From contig JAGVVL010000029.1 in NCBI GenBank assembly GCA_018287875.1, positions 62,001 through 126,000 on the forward strand: 64,000 bases of DNA, in the 5' to 3' direction. Source of the stretch: Nigrospora sphaerica (lineage: Eukaryota; Ascomycota; Sordariomycetes; Amphisphaeriales; Apiosporaceae). Below the pieces are notes generated by a model. It made no database searches and had not been told where the DNA came from. It saw only the letters and a list, made by a program, of their open reading frames with translations. Shown here piece by piece: positions 1 through 10,968 of this stretch (position 1 is its first letter; each line of letters starts with the position of its first letter). A program made the translations under genes and the position numbers.

Positions 1-2197
1 GTGGGCCTGCTTTTTCAAGGCTTCAACTACTTGATGCACTTCATGGTCAGCCACAAATGCGCCATGCACCCTTGAAGTGATACTAGTGCCTGGTGGCATA
101 TATAACATATCTCCATGCCCTAATAACTGTTCAGCACCTTGTTGCCCTAAAATAGTGCGAGAATCAATACCTGAGGAAACTTGAAATGCAATTCTTGTGG
201 GAATGTTTGCTTTAATCAATCCTGTAATGACATCGACTGACGGTCTTTGTGTTGCTAAAATCAAATGAATACCAGCGGCTCGTGCTTTTTGTGCTAAACG
301 GGCAATCAATTCCTCTACTTTTTCCCGACTACCATAATCAGATCCGCAAATTCATCTGCTAGTACCACAATATAAGGAAGTGGTTCTAATAATATAGGAT
401 CCTTGTCATTGTGATGCGCTTCTTGCGCGAGAGGATCGATTAAAGGCTTGCCTTCTGCAACTGCTGCTTCTATTTTCTGATTGTATCCCGCTAGATTTCT
501 GACACCAAGCAAAGACATCAAGTGGTAGCGCCTATCCATTTCTTTGATACACCATTGCAAAGCATTAGCTGCTTTTTTCATATCCGTCACTACCGGCGAT
601 AACAAATGGGGAATCCCTTCATAAATAGATAGTTCTAGCATTTTAGGATCGATCATAATAAGTCGTACTTGATCTGGCGTGGACTTATATAAAATACTTA
701 GCAACATCGCGTTTAGACCCACCGATTTTCCAGAACCCGTCGTGCCCGCTACTAATAAATGAGGCATTTTACCTAAATCGACAATTACCGATTCACCGGC
801 AATATCTTTTCCTAATGCCATGAGCAAAGGAGAAGTATTATCAGTGTAATTCTTGGATTCTAATAATTCACGCAAACGAACCATCGCACGCGTTGGATTA
901 GGTAATTCCAATCCTACGACGGGCTTGCCTGGAATAATTTCTACAATACGCACACTCACTACTGCTAATGAGCGAGCTAAATCTGTTGCTAGGGCGGTAA
1001 TACGACTTGCTTTAACTCCTGGTGCTAAGCGCATCTCAAAACGAGTAACGACAGGTCCGGGATAAGCGCCTACTACTTCCACTTGAATACCAAAGTCTTT
1101 CAATTGTAATTCTACTTCTTTCGCTAAAGCCTTAAGTTCTTCCTGTGAATAGGCTGCTTGTTCATTATTTTCTGCTATATCTAATAATTCTAAAGAAGGT
1201 GGAAGATGGGCTGAGGCGCTAGAGCCTGACATAGAGACTGGTTTATTTATCGAAACCTGTTGCACTTTTTTCGGGATATCCATCGCAGGGCGTTGCAGTT
1301 TCTGTGGTACAGGTGTGTCAGGCGTAGTCTCACTTAAATCAGAAGAGGGGGAAACTTCAGGAGGAGAAACTGGTGTTTTTTAAGAATGACTGGTTTTGGG
1401 GTGACTATTTTAGATTCTTTTTTAATTTCTTGCTTGGTATGACCCAATCCCATTTTTGCTATGTCAATAAAACTGCTTTGTACTTTGCATAAAATGGTCC
1501 ATACCCAATGAATGAACTGTTCTATGATACTAACCCATGACACACCAGTCGCTAAGGTCATGCCTGTTAAAAATAGTACGCTAAGTAATAGTCGGATCCC
1601 TGTATCCCCTACAAATTTGCTAAAATAGGCATCAATATAAAAACCAATGAGGCCACCTGGGTAAGGCAAACCATGATGTAAATTAAAACTTGCATTAAAA
1701 CCGCACCCTGCTGTAATAATGCAAACAAAACCCAGCGCTTGACACATTGCTAATAGATAGTTCGTTTCCCAATCTAATAACCTATTTTTGAAACTCAATA
1801 TACCGATATAACTTAAACTAGCGGGTAATAAGTATGCCATGGCCCCTATTTGCAGAAATAACCACCTAGCGGTGTAGTAACCAATTTGTCCTCCCAGATT
1901 ATTAGCCGCATAGATAATAAGTTGGGTAGTATTTCTAGCAGGTTGGTAGCTCGTCATAGAGAGACTTAAAAATAAAGCAAGTGCAATACAGCTAATTGAA
2001 AAGCCTTCTAAGAAACGATGTCTGATCGCCAAGGGCTCCGCATGGGCAATCGGTGCTCTAATCATTTGACGTGATTTAGGCACTCCATGATTTTTAAGCG
2101 TTGGCTCTTTAACTAATTTTTTCTTTATTTTCATTTTATCATCAAGCTTTTTAGTTAAACTCAATGGGTTTGAGGAAGAAGATTTATTATTATGCAA
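1..2197 (-). CDS. ftsK: DNA translocase FtsK/SpoIIIE (C-terminus beyond window)
   Basis: FtsK is the septum-anchored ATPase that pumps chromosome ends apart during division. The N-terminal part (2197 to about 1380) carries several hydrophobic membrane segments and a basic N-terminus. A short linker leads to the motor with Walker A GTTGSGKS (near 740) and Walker [11 protein letters not shown] (near 350). The gene runs off the left edge before the gamma domain. Two frame breaks are visible: an A-tract of 6 at about 1376-1381 and one of 5 near 325. In each case adding one A rejoins the frame. The start is uncertain: TTG at 2197 opens the frame and an ATG lies at about 2134. It diverges from xseA. 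The family call is firm. Confidence 0.95.
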
Positions 2198-2357
2198 AAT
2201 ATAAAGGTATCAATAAAATCCATGTCAATCATTTTTATCATTGTAACGGATTTCGCCTACTGCATATAGCCGACTACTTTTTCCATGTAATGTTTACTAT
2301 ACATCGCATTTGTGATAGCTTTTTTTGATTTTATACACTCCTTTCCCTATTAAAAAT

Positions 2358-3565
2358 ATGTCCATCTTGTCTGATACTGCTTTAGTATATTCAGTAGGAG
2401 AGCTTAATCAAATGGTGTCCGCTTCTTTATCAGAAGCTTTTCCTTCACTCATTGTATCAGGAGAAATATCAAATTTTTCTTGTCCTCGTTCAGGACATTG
2501 GTATTTTTCTCTTAAAGATAAAGTAGCGCAAATACGTTGCGTCTTCTTTCAAGGTCAACGCCGTTCCCAAAGCTTGCATTTAGCCGATGGCATGCAAATT
2601 ATTGTTAAAGCACGCCTTCGATTATATGAAGTGCGAGGAGACTTTCAACTAATGATTGAAGCCGTTGAGCGCGTAGGAGATGGGGTGCTGCAACAAAAGT
2701 TTGAAGCATTAAAGGCAAGGTTAGCTGAAGAAGGTTTGTTTGACACTCAATATAAAAAACCACTACCCAAATGGATTAAAACGCTAGGTATTATTACGTC
2801 TCCTTCAGGTGCTGCCATTCGAGATATCTTATCTGTATTGAAACGCCGTTTTCCCTCGATAGAGATCATTATTTATCCTACTTTAGTTCAAGGACAAGAA
2901 GCAGCACAACAAATTACTGATCAAATTCAATTAGCTAACCAACGACAAGAATGTGATCTTTTATTACTAAGTCGAGGGGCGGTTCTTTAGAAGATTTATG
3001 GCCTTTTAATGAAGAAATAGTAGCCCGTGCTATTTTTAATAGTAGCTTGCCTATTGTAAATGCGGTAGGACATGAAATTGATGTCACTATCGCCGATTTT
3101 GTAGCGGATATTCGGGCAGCCACGCCCTCTGCAGCGGCTGAAATGATCAGCCCTGACCAAATGGTTTGGAAAGATCAATTACAGGCATTAAGCAATCAAC
3201 TACGTCGTCGAATGGAGACTTTAATACAAACCTATCATCAGCGTTTATTAATGCTTAAACGATGCTTGCGGCATCCGGGTCAAAAGTTAAGAAATTTATC
3301 TCAACAACTGGATGATCAGGAACGACGTATACAGACGGCTATGCAACAACAATGGGAACGTAAGCAAAATAAGCTTATTTACCTTACACGATTGTTAGAT
3401 AGCTTAAGCCCTAGTGCTACGTTAGTCAGAGGATATGCCTTAGTTAAAACATATAAAACCAATCGGATTATTCACGATGTTTCTCAAGTAGAGACAGGGG
3501 AAGCGCTTGAGATTCAATTAGCAAAAGGGAACTTGCTTTGTGAAGTGAAGGAAAAAATTGCTTAA
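2358..3565 (+). CDS. xseA: Exodeoxyribonuclease VII large subunit
   Basis: XseA with XseB makes the ssDNA exonuclease ExoVII. The N-terminal OB-fold domain ([15 protein letters not shown], then GEISNF) and the catalytic core ([15 protein letters not shown]; later [16 protein letters not shown]) are clear, followed by a helical C-terminal region. ATG 2358 was chosen because homologues start just before the VYSVGELN segment. The frame breaks at a run of four G (about 2978-2981): the first frame stops at 2990 and family similarity resumes immediately one base over, so one G appears missing. Repaired length is about 402 aa, slightly short for the family. xseB is not next to it. Confidence 0.93.
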
Positions 3566-3575
3566 GGAAAAGCAA

Positions 3576-3603
3576 TGGTGGAGCCAGGCGGGTTCGAACC
3601 GCC

Positions 3604-3644
<41 letters not shown>

Positions 3645-3651
3645 TGGCCCC
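3576..3651 (-). tRNA. tRNA-Ala (anticodon GGC)
   Basis: A 76-nt cloverleaf on the minus strand begins GGGGCCATAGCTCAGC, has anticodon stem-loop CTTGCATGGCATGCAAG with GGC anticodon, a T-loop GGTTCGAACCC, and an encoded CCA at 3576-3578. The sequence closely resembles enterobacterial tRNA-Ala-GGC. It lies directly downstream of gltX on the same strand, and its first ten bases overlap the end of gltX, so it is probably processed from the gltX transcript. Confidence 0.97.
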
Positions 3652-5025
3652 TGATGGGTGATAGGATGTAAACGATCCAATACTCTAGCTTTGCCTAATA
3701 GCTGAATCGTTATATCCATAGGAGGTGAAATAGTAGCACCGACTAATAATTGACGCAACGGTTGAAATAGCTCACCTGGTTTTAAATCATGTTGTTTAAT
3801 GATATCTTGCAACACTTCATAAATGTTTGATTTTTCCCATTGAGATAAGTTTGAAAGCTTATTATATAGATTGAGTAAAGCAAGCAAGGATGATTTTGAA
3901 AAATCTTGATGAATAGGCACAGGTTTTTCATAAAAAAACCGACTTTTTCTGCCATTTCTTTAATCGTTTTAACACGACTTCGTTGCGCCTCAATTATCTC
4001 TTCCAAAGAAGCTTTAGGATGCTGGTCCCAACCCCAGTCTTCAGTAAAAGGAATCATCGCTTTCATTAAGCTTGATATCTCTGCCTGCTTTAAATAATGC
4101 TGATTTAACCATAAAAGCTTATCTGGATTAAGCATACCAGGTGATTTGCTTAAATGTGTGCCATCAAAATAGCGAATTAACTCTTCTTTTGAGAAACATT
4201 CTTGGTCACCGTGAGACCATCCTAATCGAACCAGATAGTTAATCACGGTTTCTGGTAAAAAACCCTCTTTTGATAATCAATAATACTCGTTGCTCCTGCC
4301 CGTTTAGATAACTTTTTCCCTTCATGCGAATGAATCATAGGTAAATGCATATAAACAGGAATAGGGGCGTTTAGCGCTTTCAATACATTAATTTGTCGCG
4401 GCGTATTATTTAAATGATCATTACCACGAATGACATGCGTAATATTTGCTTCATAATCATCCACTACCACGGTAAAATTATAAGTAGGGGTGCCATCACT
4501 TCTCACTAATACAAAATCATCTAGTTCTGCATTATTAAATTGAACCAGGCCTAATACTTTATCTTCTACCGATACGATACCTTCTTTAGGATTTTTAAAT
4601 CGAATCACTTTCCCTTCTCCAGAAGCGTGCACCTTAGCATCAGTACGACAGTGTCCGTCATAACGAGGTTTTTCTTGATTTGCGAGCTGCACTTTACGTA
4701 ACGCTTCTAATCTTTCGGTACTACATGAGCAAAAATAGGCATCTCCATTTTTTAGTAGGGTATCTACAGTATTATGGTAGATAGCCATTCGCTGAGATTG
4801 AAAATAGGGTCCTTCATCATAATCCAACCCTAACCACTCTAACCCTTGTAAAATAGTTTGTAAGGACTCAGGCGTCGAGCGTTCTTGATCCGTATCTTCA
4901 ATGCGTAGGATAAACTTCCCTGCATGATGTCTTGCAAATAACCAAGAGAATAGAGCAGTTCTCACTCCTCCAATATGCAAATCTCCTGTCGGGCTAGGAG
5001 CAAACCGAGTACGAATCACAGTCAT
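3642..5025 (-). CDS. gltX: Glutamyl-tRNA synthetase
   Basis: GltX charges tRNA-Glu with glutamate. The class I signature [13 protein letters not shown] starts at residue 8, and the KMSKS-like loop appears as KKLSKRAG near residue 240; the anticodon-binding helical half follows. Two breaks split the gene: an A/T run of four at 4268-4271 and a run of seven at about 3932-3938. Adding one base to each restores a continuous protein of about 461 aa, normal for the family. The TAG stop lies inside the 5' end of the tRNA-Ala gene. ATG at 5025 is well supported by the conserved N-terminus. Confidence 0.95.
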
Positions 5026-5391
5026 CAGTATTCAATAGATAAAAAATTAAATTTTCAATAATATACGCTTTTTGTTGATAAGCGTCATCTACGGTTCTTT
5101 TTCAATCATTATATTGATGGAATTTTCTTAGCATATTAGACAAACATCGCTTATAATTTGTATATACTTTTATTCATCCTACTTATCTTTTAGCTTCTAA
5201 AAACATTGCTATTTTAGTGATGTATACGATAATGATTGCAATTGATAATACATATGACATAAGCAGTCCGGTCTTTGTTAAAAAGCGTATGATGTAATTC
5301 AATAAAAGACCGCTATTTTCTAGCTTGCATTACCTAGCATAGTACTATATTAGTTTTTACTCGTTTCACTTACCCATAAGATTAACTATTC
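5026..5391. other. Divergent intergenic region gltX/nuoF
   Basis: This 366-bp AT-rich gap separates divergent gltX and nuoF. I see no coding frame. It must hold the promoters for both genes. A weak inverted repeat (GGTCTTT at 5270-5276, AAAGACC at 5305-5311, 28-nt loop) is the only structure noted. Confidence 0.5.
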
Positions 5392-6677
5392 ATGCTCACT
5401 AATCGCGTCTGCTTTCGTACTTTAGATCAGCCTAATCCTTTTAGTTTAAAGGCTTATCGTAGGGTTGGAGGGTATAAAGTTTGGGAGCGCATCTTAAAAG
5501 AAAAACTCCACCCGCTGAAATTATACAAAGTTTAAAAACGTCGGCTCTACGCGGTAGGGGAGGGGCTGGTTTCTCTACTGGCTTAAAATGGAGTTTTATT
5601 AACCCGAGCTCACCCGGACAAAAATATATTGTTTGTAATGCAGATGAAGGCGAACCAGGGACTTGTAAGGATCGAGACATACTTCGATACAATCCTCATC
5701 AAGTCATTGAAGGGATGGCCATTGCAGCGTATGTCATGCAAGCGAGTGTAGGCTATCAGTATATTCGAGGAGAATATGAAGAACCCTTTGAAAGAGCTGA
5801 AAAAGCTTTAAGTGAAGCTTATGAAGCTGGTTTCTTAGGGTCAGATATTTTACAATCCGGTTTTCAACTGGATTTATATAATCATCTAGGAGCAGGCGCA
5901 TATATCTGTGGAGAGGAAACTGCATTACTCGAATCTTTAGAAGGAAAGAAGGGGATGCCTCGTTTTAAACCACCATTTCCAGCTGTTTTTGGTCTATATG
6001 GCCGTCCTACCACTATCAATAATGTAGAAAGTCTCGCTTCTATTCCTGTGATTTTAGAAAAAGGGGCAGACTGGTTTTTAGAGCAGGGCACCCCTAAAAA
6101 TGGGGGTTTTAAAATATTCAGTGTGACCGGTCATGTCAATCAACCCGGTAACTATGAAATACCGCTAGGTACTCCCTTTTCTACTTTGTTAGAAATGGCT
6201 GGAGGGGTAAGAACAGGTCATACATTAAAAGCCGTCATCCCAGGTGGGACTTCTGTTCCTATACTCCCTAAGGAGACAGCCATGCAGTTAATACTAGATT
6301 ATGATTCTGTAGTAAAAGCAGGTTCATTATTAGGATCCGGTGCAGTCATTGTCATGGATGATACCACCTGCATGGTAAAAGTATTGGCTCGTATTGCCCG
6401 TTTTTATCAAGAAGAATCTTGTGGGAAATGCACGCCTTGTCGAGAAGGCACGGGTTGGTTGCGACGTATTGTGGACCGCATTCATGCAGGAAAAGCACCA
6501 TTATCTGATATTGAATTATTAAATCGTATTGCAGATAATATTGCAGGAAGAACCATCTGTGCATTGGGTGATGCGGCTGCTACCCCTATCCGAAGTTTTA
6601 TTCAACATTTCAAAGAAGAATTCATTCATCATATTCAATATCACGCTTGTCCCAACGAGGCACACTATGAGCATTAG
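5392..6677 (+). CDS. nuoF: NADH-quinone oxidoreductase subunit F
   Basis: NuoF is the FMN- and NADH-binding subunit of complex I and carries the N3 4Fe-4S cluster. Visible motifs: the NADH/FMN loop [30 protein letters not shown], and the cluster motif [12 protein letters not shown] with the distal CALGDAA. The N-terminus is in another frame starting at ATG 5392. The break is an A-run of five at 5501-5505, so one A appears missing. Repaired length is about 428 aa, normal. No other nuo gene lies in the window, which is odd because nuoE-F-G are usually adjacent. Its 3' end overlaps recA by 11 nt. Confidence 0.93.
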
Positions 6678-7704
6678 TAAAAAACCAGTTTACCCCACGT
6701 CTGACAAAGAACAAGCTTTAAAGATGGCCTTATCTCAAATAGAGCGCCAGTTTGGGAAAGATGCAGTAATGCGTTTAGGAGACGATCAAAGACAACCGAT
6801 TTCAGTCATCTCTACCGGTTCTCTCGCACTAGATGTGGCCTTAGGCATTGGCGGTCTACCAAGAGGTCGTATTGTAGAAATTTATGGTCCTGAATCTTCT
6901 GGAAAAACCACATTGACCTTACATGTCATTGCTGAGTGCCAGAAAGCAGGGGGCGTGGCTGTTTTTGTAGATGCCGAACACGCGCTAGATACAGATTATG
7001 CTGGAAAATTAGGCGTCAACATCAAGGATTTATGGGTATCGCAACCGGACAGTGGAGAGCAAGCCCTAGAAATAGTAGACATGTGGGTGCGTTCTGGCGC
7101 TGTGGATGTGATTGTCGTCGATTCAGTGGCTGCCTTGACTCCCCGAGCCGAAATTGAAGGAGAAATGGGCGATACGCATGTAGGGTTACAAGCTCGTTTG
7201 ATGTCTCAAGCATTACGAAAACTAACGGCTAATGTAAAGCGCTCTAATACAGTATTAATCTTTATTAACCAAATTCGAATGAAAATTGGTGTGATGTTTG
7301 GAAATCCCGAAACCACAACAGGCGGTAATGCACTAAAATTTTATGCTTCCCAACGACTGGATATTAGAGGGATTCGCACAACAGAAAATGGTAGAGAAAC
7401 CAGAGTGAAGGTTGTTAAAAATAAAATGGCACCTCCCTTTAAAGAAGCAATTTTTGAAATACTATTTGGGCAAGGTATTTCTCATATCAGCGAATTAATC
7501 GACTTAGGGGTTACCCATGGGTTTGTGGAAAAATCAGGCAGTTGGTACAACTATAACACTCAACGCCTTGGACAAGGCAAAGATAATGCCCGCCAATTTT
7601 TAGAAGCGCATCCGAGCATGACAGAAGAAATAGAACAAAAACTCCGCCACAAGTTACTCAATTTCACTCCAAAAGAAGAAGATAAAGAAACAACTACTAG
7701 CTAG
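6667..7704 (+). CDS. recA: Recombinase RecA
   Basis: RecA forms filaments on ssDNA, drives strand exchange and triggers LexA self-cleavage. It is intact at 345 aa: core start [22 protein letters not shown], Walker [10 protein letters not shown] near residue 66, Walker [11 protein letters not shown], and the loop-2 region [17 protein letters not shown]. The ATG at 6667 gives the family N-terminus; the upstream frame extension lies inside nuoF. Overlap with nuoF by 11 nt suggests translational coupling. No recX follows. Confidence 0.98.
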   Translation: MSISKKPVYPTSDKEQALKMALSQIERQFGKDAVMRLGDDQRQPISVISTGSLALDVALGIGGLPRGRIVEIYGPESSGKTTLTLHVIAECQKAGGVAVFVDAEHALDTDYAGKLGVNIKDLWVSQPDSGEQALEIVDMWVRSGAVDVIVVDSVAALTPRAEIEGEMGDTHVGLQARLMSQALRKLTANVKRSNTVLIFINQIRMKIGVMFGNPETTTGGNALKFYASQRLDIRGIRTTENGRETRVKVVKNKMAPPFKEAIFEILFGQGISHISELIDLGVTHGFVEKSGSWYNYNTQRLGQGKDNARQFLEAHPSMTEEIEQKLRHKLLNFTPKEEDKETTTS

Positions 7705-7721
7705 TATTTCAAAACACACCA

Positions 7722-9288
7722 ATGAGTTATCAAGTATTAGCAAGAAAATATAGGCCGCAACGCTTTAAGGACATGATAGGGCACGAAGGAATAAGAAGGG
7801 CCTTGGTAAATGCTTTAACTGCTAAAAAGTTACACCATACGTATTTATTTACTGGCACTCGAGGGACTGGCAAAACTTCACTCGCTCGACTATTGGCTAA
7901 ATGTTTAAGTTGTATGAGTGAAGTCACGCCTTCTCCCTGTGAAACGTGTGTTAATTGCCTTGCTATTCAACAGAATCAATTTATTGATCTCATTGAAGTC
8001 GATGCCGCTTCTCGTACCCGAGTCGAAGATATTCAAAGTTTATTAGAAAACCTTCAATATCAACCAACGGCAGGTCGATACAAAATATATTTGATCGATG
8101 AAATACATATGCTTTCTATGCATAGTTTTAATGCCTTATTAAAAACGCTAGAAGAGCCACCGGCCCATGTCATTTTTTTGCTAGCCACCACAGATATTCA
8201 AAAAGTTCCAGATACTATTATTTCTCGTTGTTTGCATTTTCATCTCAATCCATTAGGAATAAAGGAAATCACGCAACAATTAACTCTTATTTTAGAAAAA
8301 GAAAAATTCAGTATGAGCAACCTGCATTAGAAAAAATTGCGATGCTAGCAAAAGGCAGTGTCAGAGATGCGCTAAGTTTATTAGAGCCTGTGATTTTACA
8401 TGGTGACCTACATCAAGTGATATCGACTGATGTAGAATCTATTTTTGGATATATTAGCCTCAGCGATCAATACCAGTTAATCCGATTGATCATACAAAAA
8501 GATATTAAAGCCATATTGCCGCTTATTGAAGCGATCGGTTCTCAATCGATTGATTTTGAGCAGCTGCTCAATGATTTGGCCGAGCATTTTTACCACATTG
8601 CCTTAGCCCAACAACTTAAAGATACCACTCAAGCAACAGCGCTTAGTTTTACGAGTGAAATCTTAACATTCGCGCATCATATCCAACCCGAACAAGCACA
8701 GCTCTATTATCAAATGCTTATCATGAGTAAAAAAGAGCTCTTTTTAGCGCCTACACCCCAGCTGTCATTTAAAATGACAATATTACGGTTAATTGCATTT
8801 ACGCCGCTATCCATTCAGAAAGCGGTGACTCCAGCAGAAACAACCATAGAAAAATCAGTTTCCAATCCTCCTATAAAAGCATCAGACAATATAGAAGGTT
8901 TAGATTGGAACCATTTGGTTAAAGCATTGCCGATGACTGGTTTTCTTAAATCACTTGCGTTAAACTGTGTCTTACAAAAGTACGAATCACAATATATGGA
9001 ATTATTGCTTGATTCAAAACAGAAAGCACTATTTAGTGAAGCAAGGAAAAATTTATTACAGGAGGTAATCAGTCAACATTTGAGAAGGCCTATTAAACTT
9101 TCGATTCACGTTGGGCTGAATAAGCATAAAACACCTGCTATGTTTGATGAAGAAAAAAACAGCAAACTAAGCAGAAAATTTATGAAGAAACGTTAGAAGA
9201 TTCAGGGTTAAAGACAATTCAACAATCTTTTAATGCTCAAATAGAAAGTAATGCCATTCAAATACATACTGAAAAATATTATGAATAA
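7722..9288 (+). CDS. dnaX: DNA polymerase III subunit tau/gamma
   Basis: DnaX is the clamp-loader ATPase. The N-terminus has YRPQRFKDMIGHE, Walker A GTRGTGKTS (about residue 45), the zinc-binding cysteines in CLSC and PCETCVNC, and the DEIHMLS Walker B box, followed by domain III and a tau-like C-terminal region. Two breaks: an A-run of five at 8302-8306, inside the clamp-loader half, and one of seven at 9153-9159 near the C-terminus. One added A each gives a protein of about 522 aa. Neither break sits at the usual AAAAAAG programmed-frameshift site. The 3' end overlaps ybaB by 8 nt, as expected for the dnaX-ybaB-recR operon. Confidence 0.94.
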
Positions 9289-9732
9289 TGACATATTAAA
9301 TCCAATCGATACACAATCTTTTAATGATAATAACATCTCTTCTCTTTCTAAAACAGAAGAGCTAAAAAAGTTTTACGAAAAAACCAAAGAGCAATTAGAA
9401 GACCTAAAAAAAGAAGATTTGTCGGTTTAAGTGAACCAAATGCTACACCAGAGAAAGCAAATTGTATGGTTACAGTGAATAGCAAATATGAAACCACTGA
9501 CTTGAGTATTCAGCCAGATTTTATGAAACAAATGATGCAAGAGGCTCAAATTCCTATAGAAGATATAGAGATGTACCAAGTCGTACAAATTTGTATGGGG
9601 GTGGGTGAGGTAGTAAAGGCTGCTTTTAATCATGCCAAAGAACAAGCTAATCTCGGTTCCCAAGAAGTATTTAATGATCTCATGGGCTCTATGCAAAATA
9701 ATTTATTCCCTGATCCAGAAGAAAAAGCATAA
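9281..9732 (+). CDS. ybaB: YbaB/EbfC family nucleoid-associated protein
   Basis: YbaB/EbfC proteins are small dimeric DNA-binding nucleoid proteins. The call rests mainly on position between dnaX and recR, on the charged N-terminal helix (ELKKFYEKTKEQLEDLKK) and on the beta-strand core MVTVNSKYETTDLSIQPDFM followed by a helical C-terminus. The sequence is divergent. At about 150 aa it is longer than the usual roughly 105-110 aa because of an extra N-terminal stretch. A frame break sits in an A-run of seven at 9406-9412. ATG 9281 overlaps the dnaX stop. Confidence 0.7.
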
Positions 9733-9742
9733 GAGTTAACCC

Positions 9743-10351
9743 GTGCTATTATTCAGCCCTTTGATCGATTCTTTAATTCAGCATTTACGCATATTGCCTG
9801 GTGTAGGTCCTAAATCTGCTCAACGAATGGCATTTCATCTGTTAGAGCGCGCAAGATCTGAAGGCTTAGCGCTATCAAAAGTATTAAGCCAGGCAATAGA
9901 AAAGGTCAGACATTGTGACCGATGCCGCACCCTCAGTGATCTGCCACGCTGTCAGATTTGTGTAAATCCTAAAAGAGATCAAGAATTACTATGTATTGTT
10001 GAAACCCCCATTGATATGATTGCCATTGAGCAAACCCAAGCTTATCAGGGGTATTACTTTGTTCTTATGGGACATCTTTCTCCTTTAGAAGGCATCGGTC
10101 CTCAAGAGTTAGGTATACAGGACTTTTTAAAGCATTTAGACACCTACCCCGCAAAAGAAGTCATACTAGCCACTAGTTCAACAGTGGAAGGCGAAACGAC
10201 GGCTCATTATCTGATTGAATTAATGAAAAAAAAACCAATCAAAATCAGTCGACTAGCACGTGGTATTCCATTAGGGAATGAATTAGAATTTGTGGATCAA
10301 AATACATTAATGAAAGCCTTGATAGATAGGAAATTAATGTTAGAAGATTAA
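9743..10351 (+). CDS. recR: Recombination protein RecR
   Basis: RecR loads RecA at gaps together with RecF/RecO. It is intact at 202 aa with a helix-hairpin-helix (LPGVGPKSAQRMAFHLL), a C4 zinc finger (CDRCRTLSDLPRCQIC), the Toprim segment beginning CIVETPIDMIAIE, and a Walker-like C-terminal part. Start is GTG at 9743, eight bases after the ybaB stop. It is the last gene of the dnaX-ybaB-recR operon and is followed by a perfect hairpin. Confidence 0.97.
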   Translation: MLLFSPLIDSLIQHLRILPGVGPKSAQRMAFHLLERARSEGLALSKVLSQAIEKVRHCDRCRTLSDLPRCQICVNPKRDQELLCIVETPIDMIAIEQTQAYQGYYFVLMGHLSPLEGIGPQELGIQDFLKHLDTYPAKEVILATSSTVEGETTAHYLIELMKKKPIKISRLARGIPLGNELEFVDQNTLMKALIDRKLMLED

Positions 10352-10386
10352 TGGATTATATTTTTACTTTCCCATCAATCCACTAT

Positions 10387-10415
10387 ATAACAAAGAAATC
10401 ACGGTTCTTTGTTAT
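10387..10415 (+). terminator. Hairpin after recR
   Basis: Perfect 11-bp inverted repeat ATAACAAAGAA / TTCTTTGTTAT with a 7-nt loop, 35 bp after the recR stop. There is no strong U-run directly behind it. It probably ends the dnaX-recR transcript or attenuates into rsfS. Confidence 0.55.
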
Positions 10416-10457
10416 AATTAATCAAAAGATCGCTTGTTTTTATTCTAAAAAATTACC

Positions 10458-10802
10458 ATGGAAATCAGTACCATCCAATCCATATTAACGCAACATAAAG
10501 CAAAAGATATCGTAGTGCTCGATGTAAATGCAAAAACCCCTTTAATTGATCACATTGTCATTTGTACGGCCAGTTCCAGTCGGCATGCTAAGAGTTTAGC
10601 AGAATATTTAATTAAATCCGCTAAACAAAACAAAAACCCTTTAATTAAAGCAGAAGGATTAAATGCAGAAGGGTGGATATTAGTGGATTTAGGAGATACA
10701 GTAACCCATATTATGCTAGCAGATACACGTGAATTCTATCAGCTAGAAAAAATATGGGATGGCAGTCAAGCAAGTGATTTGTCACTAGAAGCGCCTTTAT
10801 AA
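10458..10802 (+). CDS. rsfS: Ribosomal silencing factor RsfS
   Basis: RsfS (DUF143) binds ribosomal protein uL14 and blocks subunit joining during starvation. It is intact at 114 aa with the family core: DIVVLDVNAKTPLIDHIVIC, SRHAKSLAEYL, the GWILVDLGD box and the terminal FYQLEKIW segment. The usual neighbours nadD and rlmH are not here. Confidence 0.95.
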   Translation: MEISTIQSILTQHKAKDIVVLDVNAKTPLIDHIVICTASSSRHAKSLAEYLIKSAKQNKNPLIKAEGLNAEGWILVDLGDTVTHIMLADTREFYQLEKIWDGSQASDLSLEAPL

Positions 10803-10968
10803 CAATATATGTAAATAGCCACATTGGTTATCCTGATTTAAATTGTGTAAAAGGCTATAAAGCATACTACTACTTGCCATCACTATTTTTTTAGCGTAAT
10901 TTCAAATAAAGGGAAGTGATAAACCCTTGTAAGTAAATGGAATCATATTCAATGGCAGGAGGCTCGGC

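Noticed and set aside
853..1065. Plus-strand frame inside ftsK
   Set aside because: Antisense to conserved FtsK motor codons; no ribosome-binding site and no family likeness.
8302..8306. Programmed frameshift in dnaX producing gamma
   Set aside because: The break is in the early clamp-loader region at GAAAAATTC, not a late AAAAAAG slippery site with a hairpin. It matches the one-base-missing pattern of the whole window.
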